Below, one piece after another: positions 18,642 through 27,800 of a stretch of DNA of 34,345 nt. Position numbers and translations under genes: made by a program. The notes below the pieces were generated by a model, which did no database searches, was not told the origin of the DNA, and saw nothing but the letters and a program-made list of their open reading frames with translations. The number at the start of each line of letters is the position of its first letter. The stretch's first letter is position 1. The stretch spans positions 1-34,345 of the forward strand of contig OMXC01000005.1 of the NCBI GenBank assembly GCA_900314925.1, given 5' to 3'. This stretch comes from an uncultured Bacteroidales bacterium. GTDB taxonomy: Bacteria; Bacteroidota; Bacteroidia; Bacteroidales; P3.

Positions 18642-18671
18642 TTTCTTCAATTTTTAAAGTTAATTTGGCTG

Positions 18672-18679
18672 CAAAGAAA
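18672..18679 (-). promoter_or_regulatory. Possible acpP -7 element
   Basis: The minus strand reads TTTCTTTG here, one mismatch from TAnnTTTG, about 30 nt before the acpP start. I could not find a convincing TTTG at the usual -33 spacing. Confidence 0.4.
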
Positions 18680-18877
18680 CAACTTTTTTCCGACATACGG
18701 ACACATTTTAACATTACAATATAAACAACGCTCTGTTAAATCGCTGATACAAAACAGTCTGTATTTTAAAAATTATTAACTTTTTCCGCACGGCCATCTC
18801 CGTTTTTCAGCACTCAGGCATCCTTTTTTCCCTATTTTTTCACCCCTGCCGTCCATTCTCGCCGCTATGCACCCCGA

Positions 18878-18970
18878 GTCCCTTCGGCCCCTCTTCGGCC
18901 CCCCTTCGGCCTTCCTTCGGCCTTCCACTGAAGAACGGCCGAAGGGGGTCCGTAGGGGGGCCGTAGGGAC
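18878..18970. repeat. Long imperfect inverted repeat built from the 11-bp units
   Basis: The left arm 18878-18911 and right arm 18937-18970 (34 nt each) are complementary at 30 of 34 positions, with a 25-nt centre. The right arm keeps the 11-bp period (CCGAA at 18939, CCGTA at 18950 and 18961). As RNA it would fold into a long GC-rich hairpin. No T tract adjoins it. Confidence 0.8.
18881..18922. repeat. Four direct repeats of an 11-bp CTTCGGCC-type unit
   Basis: TTCGG occurs at 18883, 18894, 18905 and 18916, an exact 11-bp period, each followed by a C-rich spacer. It lies in the 436-bp acpP/purN intergenic region, outside both genes. The same repeat occurs at 29608-29650. Shared blocks are CTTCGGCCCCCCTTCGG (18893-18909 and 29611-29627) and TCGGCCCCTCTTCGGC (18884-18899 and 29635-29650). 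Confidence 0.8.
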
Positions 18971-19049
18971 TCCATACCGCTTTCGACCCCAAAAGGCACC
19001 CTGAAAACACTTTTTTCGCTCTTTTTTTCACCATGTCAAAAATAATGCG

Positions 19050-19057
19050 TATCTTTG
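19050..19057 (+). promoter_or_regulatory. purN -7 element
   Basis: TATCTTTG, a full consensus match, sits 29 nt before the purN start codon. The -33 position falls in a T-rich run with no exact TTTG. The 30 or so nt leader has no Shine-Dalgarno sequence. Confidence 0.65.
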
Positions 19058-19086
19058 CAGCCTGTAACCAATATAACCCAACAATC

Positions 19087-19665
19087 ATGGACACTACCAT
19101 CAGGCTGGCCATCCTCGGATCCGGCAACGGCACCAACGCACAGCAAATCAGCGAATACTTCGCCGGCAGGAACGACGTGCAGGTGGTTTGCATCATATAC
19201 AATGTAAAAGACGCCTACATAGCGCAACGGGCCCGCAACCTCGGCATCGAAGCCCGCTACTTCGGGCGCAAGGACTTCTACGAGAGCACCGCGGTGCTCG
19301 ACTACCTGCACGAGAAAAAGACCGACTGGGTAATCCTGGCGGGATTCCTCTGGCTTGTGCCGCAGAACATGCTCGACGCCTACCCTCAGCGCATCATCAA
19401 CATTCATCCCGCACTGCTGCCCAAATACGGCGGCAAAGGGATGTACGGGCACCATGTGCACGAGGCCGTGGTGGCGGCAGGCGAGCGCGAGAGCGGCATC
19501 ACCATCCACATCGTGGACGAGAACTACGACCGCGGAACAATCTTGGAACAAGCACGTTGCAGCGTCACGCCCGACGACACCCCCGACACGCTGGCAGCTA
19601 AAATACACCTGCTCGAGAAAGAATACTTCCCGAAAGTTATCGACCGCACAATACACGCCCGTTAA
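19087..19665 (+). CDS. purN: Phosphoribosylglycinamide formyltransferase
   Basis: Transfers a formyl group from 10-formyl-THF to GAR in purine synthesis. 192 residues, normal length. The N-terminal IRLAILGSGNGTNAQ phosphate loop, catalytic N105 and H107 in INIHPALLPKYGGKGMYG, and D144 in GITIHIVDENYDRG are all present. ATG 19087 is chosen because it yields the family N-terminus and sits properly behind the promoter; the in-frame ATG at 19033 lies upstream of the -7 element. It heads an operon with a glycosyltransferase (3-nt gap) and an OmpA-family gene. Confidence 0.97.
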   Translation: MDTTIRLAILGSGNGTNAQQISEYFAGRNDVQVVCIIYNVKDAYIAQRARNLGIEARYFGRKDFYESTAVLDYLHEKKTDWVILAGFLWLVPQNMLDAYPQRIINIHPALLPKYGGKGMYGHHVHEAVVAAGERESGITIHIVDENYDRGTILEQARCSVTPDDTPDTLAAKIHLLEKEYFPKVIDRTIHAR

Positions 19666-19668
19666 ACC

Positions 19669-20796
19669 ATGCGCATAGCCATAAACACACGCCTGCTGCT
19701 GAAAGGCAAAATGGACGGCATCGGCTGGTTTACAGCCGAAACGGCTCACCGCATGGTATTGGCTCACCCGGAACACACGTTTTTCTTCTTCTTCGACCGC
19801 AAGCCCGACAAGGAATTCATCTTCGCCGACAACATAAGGCCCGTAGTGCTGTGCCCACAGGCGCGCCATCCCGTCCTGTGGCACATGTTCTTCCAATGGG
19901 CTGTGCCTTACGCATTGAAGAAATACAAGATAGACCTTTTCCTCTCGCCAGACGGCTTCATACCGCTGCACACCAAGGTGCCGACACTGACTGTGATACA
20001 CGACCTCAACTTCGAGCATGCCGACGGCAACCTCAAGGGGTCGCACCAGCGCTATATGACGCACTACTTCAGGCAGTTCGCACACAATGCAACACGCGTG
20101 GCCACGGTGTCGGAATACTCCAAAAGGGACATCGAGGCCACCTACGGCATAGACAGCACAAAAATAGACGTTGTCTACGACGGGTCGCATCCCGGCTACC
20201 GACCGCACAGCGAGGAGGAGAAGCTTGCAACACGGCAACACTTCACCTCGGGATGCCCCTACATCATCTTCGTCAGCACAATCCTGAAACGCAAAAACCT
20301 GGCTAACCTGCTGACAGCTTTCGAGCAAGTAAAATCCATGGAACCAAGCAATTTGAAGCTTGTCGTGGTCGGCAGTAAGGTATGGTGGCAAGACGAACTG
20401 GCAGAGGCTTACGACAAAATGACACACAAGGCAGACGTAATCATGCCCGGCCACGTGGACGCCAAAGAGCTCGCCGCACTGATGTCGGCATCGGAAGCTC
20501 TCGTCTATCCGTCATACTTTGAAGGGTTTGGCATACCGATATTGGAAGCCATGTACGCCGAAACCGCCGTCATCTGCTCCAACACCACCTCAATGCCCGA
20601 GGTGGGTGGCGACGCCGTACTCTACATAGACCCGCACTCCACAGAGGATATAGCACATGCTATCAAGGATATACAGCAACCAGACGTACGTAACGCCCTC
20701 ATAGAAAAAGGGCGTTTGCAACGCACAAAATACAGCTGGGAACGGACAGCCAACCTGCTGTGGACAAGCATGATGCACACCATAGGCAACGAATGA
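19669..20796 (+). CDS. GT4-type glycosyltransferase (GT-B fold)
   Basis: 375 residues. The N-terminal Rossmann-like half begins MRIAINTRLLLKGKMDGIGWF, and HDLNFEH and ATVSEYSKRDI are typical of group 1 transferases. The C-terminal nucleotide-sugar domain has ILKRKNLANLLTAF, PGHVDAKELAALMSASEALVYPS and the EX7E motif EGFGIPILE near residue 290, followed by SNTTSMPEVGGDAVLYIDP. No signal or membrane segment is seen, so it acts at the cytoplasmic face. Donor and acceptor cannot be told. It is joined to purN upstream and overlaps the OmpA-family gene by 4 nt (ATGA). Confidence 0.93.
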   Translation: MRIAINTRLLLKGKMDGIGWFTAETAHRMVLAHPEHTFFFFFDRKPDKEFIFADNIRPVVLCPQARHPVLWHMFFQWAVPYALKKYKIDLFLSPDGFIPLHTKVPTLTVIHDLNFEHADGNLKGSHQRYMTHYFRQFAHNATRVATVSEYSKRDIEATYGIDSTKIDVVYDGSHPGYRPHSEEEKLATRQHFTSGCPYIIFVSTILKRKNLANLLTAFEQVKSMEPSNLKLVVVGSKVWWQDELAEAYDKMTHKADVIMPGHVDAKELAALMSASEALVYPSYFEGFGIPILEAMYAETAVICSNTTSMPEVGGDAVLYIDPHSTEDIAHAIKDIQQPDVRNALIEKGRLQRTKYSWERTANLLWTSMMHTIGNE

Positions 20797-21938
20797 GACG
20801 CCACTGGACAACCATAGTAGTATTTCTGGCGCTGCTACATAGCACTGCGGCCATAGCCCAAACACCTGGTAACATGGTGTATAACCCCTCGTTTGAGGAC
20901 CATAGCCGCTGCCCGCAGAAGATCGACGCTCTCGGCATAATGACAGAGGTCGACGCTTGGTGGCAGCCTACCAAAGGCAGCAGCGACTACTTCAACGCCT
21001 GCGCCAAACGCGACTGTAGCGTTCCCCGCAACAAAATGGGCGTCCAGGAGCCACACGACGGACTGGCATACTGCGGCATATACTGCTCACAGGAGAATTA
21101 CCGCGAATACATTCAGACTCAACTGAAACAGCCGCTCCAGAAAGGACAGCGCTATCGCGTGAGTTTCTGGGTCAGCCTGGCCGACAAATCGCCTCATGCC
21201 GTGGCCTCTCTCGGGGCTCTCTTCACGGAAGAAATGATCGCCGACACAGCGTCGTGGGAAATACTGACAGACCGCGAGACTATAGACATCAACGATGCAC
21301 AACAACAGACGATAGCCACTTGGCTGCAGCCACAAGTGTCTAATAACAAGGACAGTGTGCTCGCCGATAGCAAAGGCTGGCATGAAATCTGCGGCGAATT
21401 TGTGGCCCAGGGCGGCGAGCGCTACCTGACAATAGGCAACTTCGCTCCCTTCAACCACTCCGCGGTGACATCGACCGACCACGTCAACGCCGTACTTCAA
21501 GGCGCTTACTACTATATCGACGACGTCTGCGTGACAGCAGCTGTACCCTCGACACAGGCCATTGCAGAACAAGACTTGCCAATGCCTAAGGCCGGTGAGG
21601 TGAAAACCCTGAACGGCATCTTCTTTGCCACCGGGAAAAGCGACATTCTCCCGCAGTCATATAATGCGCTGCAACAGCTTCTGGAGCTTCTGCGGCAACA
21701 CCCTGGCATCCGCATCGAACTGCGCGGACACACCGACAACCAAGGTACCGCAGACTTCAATATGAAGCTCTCTCTGGCAAGAGCCGAAGCCGTAGCCAAC
21801 TACCTAATAGAAAGAGGCATCGATGCACGGCGACTCTCAACACAAGGATTCGGCAAAACAATGCCGATAGCCGACAACGACACCCCAGAAGGACGAAGCA
21901 AAAACCGCCGTGTAGAATATCAGGCTATAGCGTACTAA
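20793..21938 (+). CDS. OmpA-family protein with an N-terminal jelly-roll-like domain
   Basis: 381 residues from ATG 20793, which forms an ATGA overlap with the glycosyltransferase stop; an in-frame ATG 11 codons upstream is unlikely. A signal peptide (RRHWTTIVVFLALLHSTAAIAQ) is followed by NMVYNPSFEDHSRCPQ, the start of a carbohydrate-binding-module-like beta domain (about 25-260) with several Cys. From about 275 comes a full OmpA peptidoglycan-binding domain: IFFATGKSDILPQSYNAL, ELRGHTDNQGTADFN, LSLARAEAVANYL and GRSKNRRVEYQ. It is probably an envelope protein clamped to peptidoglycan; the ligand of the first domain is unknown. A bidirectional terminator follows. Confidence 0.9.
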   Translation: MRRHWTTIVVFLALLHSTAAIAQTPGNMVYNPSFEDHSRCPQKIDALGIMTEVDAWWQPTKGSSDYFNACAKRDCSVPRNKMGVQEPHDGLAYCGIYCSQENYREYIQTQLKQPLQKGQRYRVSFWVSLADKSPHAVASLGALFTEEMIADTASWEILTDRETIDINDAQQQTIATWLQPQVSNNKDSVLADSKGWHEICGEFVAQGGERYLTIGNFAPFNHSAVTSTDHVNAVLQGAYYYIDDVCVTAAVPSTQAIAEQDLPMPKAGEVKTLNGIFFATGKSDILPQSYNALQQLLELLRQHPGIRIELRGHTDNQGTADFNMKLSLARAEAVANYLIERGIDARRLSTQGFGKTMPIADNDTPEGRSKNRRVEYQAIAY

Positions 21939-21958
21939 CCTATATTCATTTATATAAT

Positions 21959-21996
21959 AAAGAAAAGGGGTTCCCGCTCGGGAACCCCTTTTCTTT
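21959..21996. terminator. Bidirectional intrinsic terminator between convergent OmpA-type genes
   Basis: AAAGAAAAGGGGTTCCC (21959-21975) pairs perfectly over 17 bp with 21980-21996, loop GCTC. The A-rich and T-rich ends provide a T run on either strand, so it can serve both the plus-strand OmpA gene and the minus-strand one that ends at 22012. Confidence 0.9.
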
Positions 21997-22011
21997 AGGC
22001 AACGTTTATAA

Positions 22012-23274
22012 CTATTCTATCACACGGTAGAAGCTGACGCGACGGTTGAGAGCATACTGGATGTCGCCGAAGGCAACGCTCTTACCCTTATAGTCGGTCT
22101 CGATGCGATCCTCAGCAATGCCATACTTCTTGACAAGGAGGCGTTTGACCTCGTTGGCACGCTTCTCGGAAAGCTTCATGTTGTACTGGTCACTGCCAGT
22201 GTAGTCAGCAAAACCAACCACCATGATCTTGACATCGTCGTTGTCCTTCATCACACGAGCGACGGCTTTGACCTTATCCATCTCCTCGTCAGAGACGTTC
22301 CACTCGTTGACACCGTACTGGACGGAGAAGGGCATGGCGTAGAAGTTGAGCTGATCGGCCTTGATCTGGTCGATAACAGCCTGCAGGCTATCAGCAGCGG
22401 CGCTGTTACCCTTGCCCTGATTGGCCTTGGCCTCGGCGAGCTGATCCTCGAGTTCGGCAATGCGGTTCTCAAGTTTCTTCTCGTTGTTGCGGCTGGCGAC
22501 AACCTGGTTCTCGAGGTTGTTGACCTGAGTGTTGAGGGCACCAAAGTTCTCCTGGGTCAGCATGGCTTTCTGAGCGGCGACAGCCTGGTCAGCAGCGGTG
22601 ACACCGAAGCAGTAGTAGTAACCAAGACGGAAGATACGGTTGGTGTGGTGGAGAGTGTTCTTGAAGAAGGTCTTGGGCGACGGGGCATCGCCATTGATGT
22701 CGTAACCATACTCAAGGAAGAGGTGATGAGCCTCACCGAAACGGTAGCTCATGCCAAGACCACCATCGAGGGTGATACCGACCTTGCCAAAATCAACAGC
22801 AGATGCGGTGTCGTTGAAGCTGAAGCCGAGACCACCACCAGCAAAGAGGTAGAGGTTGAAGCGACGGTCGGGGTCATAGCCCATGATAGCGTTGTTCAGC
22901 GAGAACAACATGTCCAGAGTAAGGGTGGCATGGCGATCCATGGCTTTCTGATCCTTTTCGTCGCCAGAGACAGCACCGTAACGGGGCTCACCGAACGAGG
23001 GGAAGCCGAAACGCAGACGCCAGTCAAAAGCATGGTTCAGTTTCTGCTGGGCGAAGATGGACATACCGGTGTTGGTGGAAACACGCCAGTTGTCACCGAA
23101 GTTGAAACCGCCCATGACAGGCTGGTTGTTGAGGTCTATCGAAGCACCGATTGACCAATTGCTCCAGAAGCCATAGCGCGGATACTCCGGCTTACCATTG
23201 TTCTGGGCAAACGCACTCATGGAAGTCACTATGAGTGACATAGCCATTGCTAATTTGATAACTTTTTTCAGCAT
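22012..23274 (-). CDS. OmpA-family major outer-membrane porin-like protein
   Basis: 420 residues: signal peptide MLKKVIKLAMAMSLIVTSMSAFAQ, an N-terminal 8-strand barrel (about 25-210, for example NWSIGASIDLNNQPVMGGFNFG and RFNLYLFAGGGLGFSF), a coiled coil at about 235-275 (LENRIAELEDQLAEAKANQ), and a C-terminal OmpA domain with VQYGVNEWNVSDEEMDKV, IMVVGFADYTGSDQYN, LSEKRANEVKRLL and ALNRRVSFYRV. This matches abundant OmpA-like porins of Bacteroidales that tie the outer membrane to peptidoglycan. It is divergent from pgi and has a promoter of its own. Confidence 0.93.
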   Translation of the reverse strand: MLKKVIKLAMAMSLIVTSMSAFAQNNGKPEYPRYGFWSNWSIGASIDLNNQPVMGGFNFGDNWRVSTNTGMSIFAQQKLNHAFDWRLRFGFPSFGEPRYGAVSGDEKDQKAMDRHATLTLDMLFSLNNAIMGYDPDRRFNLYLFAGGGLGFSFNDTASAVDFGKVGITLDGGLGMSYRFGEAHHLFLEYGYDINGDAPSPKTFFKNTLHHTNRIFRLGYYYCFGVTAADQAVAAQKAMLTQENFGALNTQVNNLENQVVASRNNEKKLENRIAELEDQLAEAKANQGKGNSAAADSLQAVIDQIKADQLNFYAMPFSVQYGVNEWNVSDEEMDKVKAVARVMKDNDDVKIMVVGFADYTGSDQYNMKLSEKRANEVKRLLVKKYGIAEDRIETDYKGKSVAFGDIQYALNRRVSFYRVIE

Positions 23275-23333
23275 ATTAAATGAATTTTATTATTATTTAC
23301 AATTCTATTTGTTATTGTTACACAATTTGGCTG

Positions 23334-23341
23334 CAAAAGTA
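23334..23341 (-). promoter_or_regulatory. -7 element for the OmpA porin gene
   Basis: The minus strand reads TACTTTTG, a full match to TAnnTTTG, about 60 nt before the start codon. The -33 TTTG is not obvious. Confidence 0.6.
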
Positions 23342-23425
23342 CAAATATTTTTTCAATACGAGGAAATATTTTTTTTTACATTACGTTAATGTGAAGAAAA
23401 TATTGCACTTACAGACAAATAATTT

Positions 23426-23458
23426 TTTGTAATTGCCATATTTAGCCATCAATATTTG
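23426..23458 (+). promoter_or_regulatory. Probable pgi promoter
   Basis: TTTG (23426-23429) is separated by 21 nt from AATATTTG (23451-23458), one mismatch from the -7 consensus. The pgi ATG at 23487 lies 28 nt downstream. Confidence 0.5.
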
Positions 23459-23486
23459 AACAATTTATCAACAAAATAACACAAAA

Positions 23487-24794
23487 ATGGACGCTCTGAA
23501 AGTTAACATTAACCATGCACTCAATTGCATTGAAAAAGATGCCATCGACGCCCTTTTGCCAGAGGTGTTGGCCGCCCAGAAGCACCTTATAGATGGCGAC
23601 GCAGCAGGCAACGACTTCCTCGGTTGGGTGGACCTCCCGGAGAATCTTGACAAAGACATGCTCGCTCGACTGAAAGCAGATGTGAAAAGGCTGCAAGACA
23701 AAAGCCAGGTAATGGTTGTGGTAGGCATCGGCGGATCATACCTCGGTGCACGCATGGTCATCGAGGCCCTGCAGTCGGAATTCGCAGCAATGAACCTCGG
23801 CAACAAACCTTTCGTAGTATATGCTGGCCACACACTGGGCGAAGACTACTACGGACAACTTCTAAATCTCTTGGACCATGTAGATTACACCACATGTGTC
23901 ATCTCCAAAAGCGGCACCACAACAGAGCCTGCAGTGGCATTCCGCATAGTGAAAGCACACATGGAGAAAAAGTATGGGCACGAAGAATGCCAGAAGCGCA
24001 TTGTTGCGATAACAGATGCCAAACGCGGAGCCTTGCACGACATTGCCACACAAGAAGGATATCCCATGTACGTCATTCCAGACAATGTAGGCGGACGTTT
24101 TTCTGTCCTCACCCCAGTAGGCTTGCTTCCCATCGCCATGGCCGGCTATGACATTGACCGACTGATACAAGGGGCGCGCGATATGCGGCGCATCTGCATT
24201 GAAAACAAGACACTTGAGAGCAATCCAGCCCTGATGTATGCCGCTGTGCGCAATGCTATATACCGCAAGGGAATAAAGGTAGAGATGCTCGTCAGCTGCC
24301 AGCTCAACCTGCGCTACCTGGCAGAGTGGTGGAAACAGCTGTACGGAGAGAGCGAAGGCAAAAACGGCAAAGGAATCATGCCTCACAGCATAACCATTAC
24401 CACCGACCTCCATTCCATGGGACAGTATGTGCAAGATGGCGAACGCCTGATGATGGAGACAATGCTCCGCGTCAGCAAACCAAACAGCACCGTGCCAGTT
24501 CCCACCGATGAGCGCAATCTTGACAGCATCAACTATCTTACTTGCAAGACATTGACCCAGATCAACGACTGCGCAGCCGAAGGTACCATTGCTGCACACA
24601 ACGCAGGTGGCGTACCCGTGGTGGAACTCACTGTACCCATGATAGATGAATACTATATTGGCCAAATAATCTACTTCTTCGAGTTTGCCTGCGGAGTAAG
24701 TGGCTACACTCTTGGTGTCAACCCCTTCGACCAACCCGGAGTAGAGGCATACAAGAAAAACATGTTCCACCTGCTCGGCAAACCAGGTTTCTGA
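23487..24794 (+). CDS. pgi: Glucose-6-phosphate isomerase
   Basis: Interconverts glucose 6-phosphate and fructose 6-phosphate in glycolysis and gluconeogenesis. 435 residues, the shorter bacterial form. Diagnostic features are VGIGGSYLGARMVIEAL (phosphate-binding region), SKSGTTTEPAVAFR, the signature NVGGRFSVLTPVGLLP, YGESEGKNGKG with the probable catalytic Glu, TDLHSMGQYVQDG, and the C-terminal GVNPFDQPGVEAYKK with the catalytic Lys. ATG 23487 gives the expected N-terminus. It appears monocistronic: the giant surface gene downstream has its own promoter. Confidence 0.97.
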   Translation: MDALKVNINHALNCIEKDAIDALLPEVLAAQKHLIDGDAAGNDFLGWVDLPENLDKDMLARLKADVKRLQDKSQVMVVVGIGGSYLGARMVIEALQSEFAAMNLGNKPFVVYAGHTLGEDYYGQLLNLLDHVDYTTCVISKSGTTTEPAVAFRIVKAHMEKKYGHEECQKRIVAITDAKRGALHDIATQEGYPMYVIPDNVGGRFSVLTPVGLLPIAMAGYDIDRLIQGARDMRRICIENKTLESNPALMYAAVRNAIYRKGIKVEMLVSCQLNLRYLAEWWKQLYGESEGKNGKGIMPHSITITTDLHSMGQYVQDGERLMMETMLRVSKPNSTVPVPTDERNLDSINYLTCKTLTQINDCAAEGTIAAHNAGGVPVVELTVPMIDEYYIGQIIYFFEFACGVSGYTLGVNPFDQPGVEAYKKNMFHLLGKPGF

Positions 24795-24824
24795 TTTTTT
24801 TTCTCCCTATTTCACAATTATTTG

Positions 24825-24832
24825 TATATTTG
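24825..24832 (+). promoter_or_regulatory. -7 element for the giant surface-protein gene
   Basis: TATATTTG fully matches TAnnTTTG and is followed by CAG. A TTTC at about 24800-24803 is an approximate -33 element. The expected transcription start at about 24837-24839 coincides with the first base of a perfect hairpin. Confidence 0.65.
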
Positions 24833-24837
24833 CAGAG

Positions 24838-24870
24838 AGCACTTTTACCCCTTATGGGGGTAAAAGTGCT
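24838..24870 (+). promoter_or_regulatory. 5'-UTR stem-loop ahead of the giant surface-protein gene
   Basis: AGCACTTTTACCCC (24838-24851) pairs perfectly over 14 bp with 24857-24870, with a 5-nt loop TTATG. It lies after the -7 element and ends 20 nt before the ATG at 24891, so it should form at the very 5' end of the mRNA. No T tract follows, which argues against a pgi terminator. Confidence 0.65.
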
Positions 24871-24890
24871 GATATGCAACACTCTGCGCC

Positions 24891-27800
24891 ATGCACAAGC
24901 GGTACATATTATTAGTTTTTGCACTTGTATTGACAATAAGTGCAACAAAAAACATGTCTGCCCAAAGCATTGTGCGCATGAATCTTCCGCAGGATATATG
25001 TACCTCCGACCCCACCACTGTAACCATAGGATACAATGAGAGCAGCTCGGCCGTCATATTCACCGCTCAGGCCACTCTCGGACACTCCGAGCGCATCTTC
25101 CTGCCCGACGGCCAATCGTGCTACCCTTACGGCTGCTCCTACCGCTCGCCCGTCACCTTCGACGCCTTCGCCCCCGGAACAACCATCACATCGGTAGAAG
25201 ACATTGACTATGTACGCCTGAATATTGAGCATTCCTACATCGGCGACATATACATCAACATCACCTGCCCCAACGGCAACAAGGCCGACCTGATGCGTTA
25301 CGGCGGCTCAGGCACCTCAGGATGCAACAATTCCATCCCCAATAGTTCAGTCGGCTGGAGCAACGGCAACAACTGCGAATACTGCCACTTCGGCGATGCC
25401 AACGATGTAGAAGGCAGCGATATATGCGACTCTACGTCTCCAGGCAACGAGCCCGGCGTCGGCTGGAACTACTGCTGGAGCAATAGAGCCACCGCCGGCT
25501 TTACCTACGCCAACGGCGACGGCATCATTTACCGCTATCGCAACGCCTCGAACAACAACACCATCGACTCATCGAACACCGTCAACAAAAGCAATTTCTA
25601 CCACCCCGACGACAACTTCAGCAACCTCATCGGCTGTCCGCTGAACGGCACCTGGTTCATCGAGGTCGTAGACGGGTGGAGCGTAGACAACGGCTACATC
25701 TTTGAATGGGAGCTCTCGCTGAACTCGTCACTGATACCCGTCCAGTGCGAAGTGACAAGCCGCCAGCTCATTGGGCCCTACGCACAGCGTGTCAACGACT
25801 CCACATTCACTATCAACTGGCCCTCCACCATAACACACGACACCACCATAGAATACACCTTCCGCCTACTTAGCAGCTGCGGCACCACCTACGACACCAC
25901 CGTCGCCGTCAACCTACATCCCACCTACAACACCAATCAGACAATAACTGGCTGCAACTCCGTGACCTACAACGGGCACACGTACACCGGCAGCACCAAC
26001 CTTACGCGCCACCTCACCTCGCGCTACGGCTGCGACAGCACCGCACACATCAATATCGTGGTGCAGAACACTCTCTATACCGACCTTTACGACACCGTCG
26101 TGCAAAACAGCCTGCCCTACCAATGGCACGGACAGACCCTGACGGCTGCCGGAACACGCACAACGACACTCACCAGCCATACCGGCTGCGACAGCGTCGT
26201 CACCCTGCACCTCCACGTATGGCCCAATGTCACCGCATCGGCCGACACCGCCGTCTGCGAGAGCACCCTGCCGCTTGTGTGGAACGGAGTAACATTCACG
26301 TCGGCATCAAGCGCCACAACCCTACTCACAACCACCCACGGTGCCGACAGCCTGCTGACAATGACCGTCGAGGTCATACCGACACAGAGCCGCACGGTCA
26401 GCGAGAGCGTCATAGAGAACGACCTGCCGCACACCTTTGGCGGCACCAGCTTCACCAACAGCGTCACAGACACCCTCTTCCGGCGTCTTGGCGCCCGCGG
26501 CTGCGACAGCCTCACCACCTACACCCTCAACGTATGGTGGAACACCGCCACCACCCTCGACACCACCATCTGCAACAACCGCTTGCCACTACAATGGCAC
26601 GGCCATTCCTTCAACGCGGCCTCCTCTGTCACCGACAACCTCTTCACCACACACGGCGCCGACAGCACGGTGCACCTGACGCTCCACGTCAACCCCACAT
26701 ACTACATTGAGGTCAGTGCGGAAATCTGCGACAATGAAAGCTTCCGCTTCGAAGGCATAGACTACACCTCACAGGGCAACCACCAGCACAACTTCCTCAC
26801 CGTCGACGGGTGCGACAGCATACGCACGCTGAAGCTCTCTGTGCGAGCCACCTCGGCAGGAGACACCACTGCCGACCTCTGCGACATGTTCTCGTGGCAC
26901 GGGCAGTCGTTCACCTACGGCAACATACCGCCGCTCGTCACAGACACCCTTGTCAACGCCGCCGGCTGCGACTCCGTGGTCACCCTGCACCTGACCCTGC
27001 GCACCAGCACAGCCTCCGCATACCACGACACCGTCGTGGAAAACCTCCTGCCACGCCTCTTCAACGGACAGTCTTTCAGCACAGACACCCACCACTCACC
27101 GGTGGTCATCACCAACGCCGCAGGCTGCGACAGCACGATAGACTACTCGCTCCATGTGCACTGGAATGTAGACACAACGCTTTACAAAGCACTCTGCAAC
27201 AGCAGCCTGCCCCACTCCTGGCCACACACCTACGGCACCGTCACCCAGACGGCCTCCTTCGACACCACCGTCGCCACATCAGCCGTAATGTCGCGCACCG
27301 TCACCATCCCCGCACACACCGGCGCCGACAGCATCATCACGATGCTCCTCACCGTCCACCCCCTCTACGACCACCACACCTCGGCCACCATCTGCGACAG
27401 CCAGTGGAACACCGTGCAGCAGCAATGGACAGAACTGTCGTACAACTTCGGCGACAGCACTTTCCGCGGCACCGACGGCAGCACCGTACACACAGACAGC
27501 CTGCTCTCGATACACGGCTGCGACTCCCTCTCCACCCTGCACCTCGCCGTCAACCGCGCCTACGAACACCACCTTGCCGACACCGTCTGCACAAACACCC
27601 CCTACACCTGGGGCACACCGCAGCGCACCGTGGTGCAGCCCTACAGCATTGACAACCACTACACGGCAGCGCACGACACCGCGTTCGTGGACCGTCTGCG
27701 CACCGTCGCCAACTGCGACTCGCTCTCATACCTGCACCTGCTCCTCGTGGCCGCCTACGACTACCACCACCACGACACCATCTGCGCAGCCCATATCACA

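Noticed and set aside
18642..18650. TTG start three codons upstream for acpP
   Set aside because: The ATG at 18641 gives the exact family N-terminus, so the extension is not needed.
18881..18970. CRISPR-like array at the CTTCGGCC repeats
   Set aside because: Units are 11 bp with about 6-bp spacers, no 20-40-nt unique spacers and no cas genes nearby.
18840..19202. A 120-codon minus-strand frame across the 11-bp repeat region
   Set aside because: It runs out of purN antisense through the repeats; its charged tail (RRGAEEGP-like) is only a translation of the repeat DNA.
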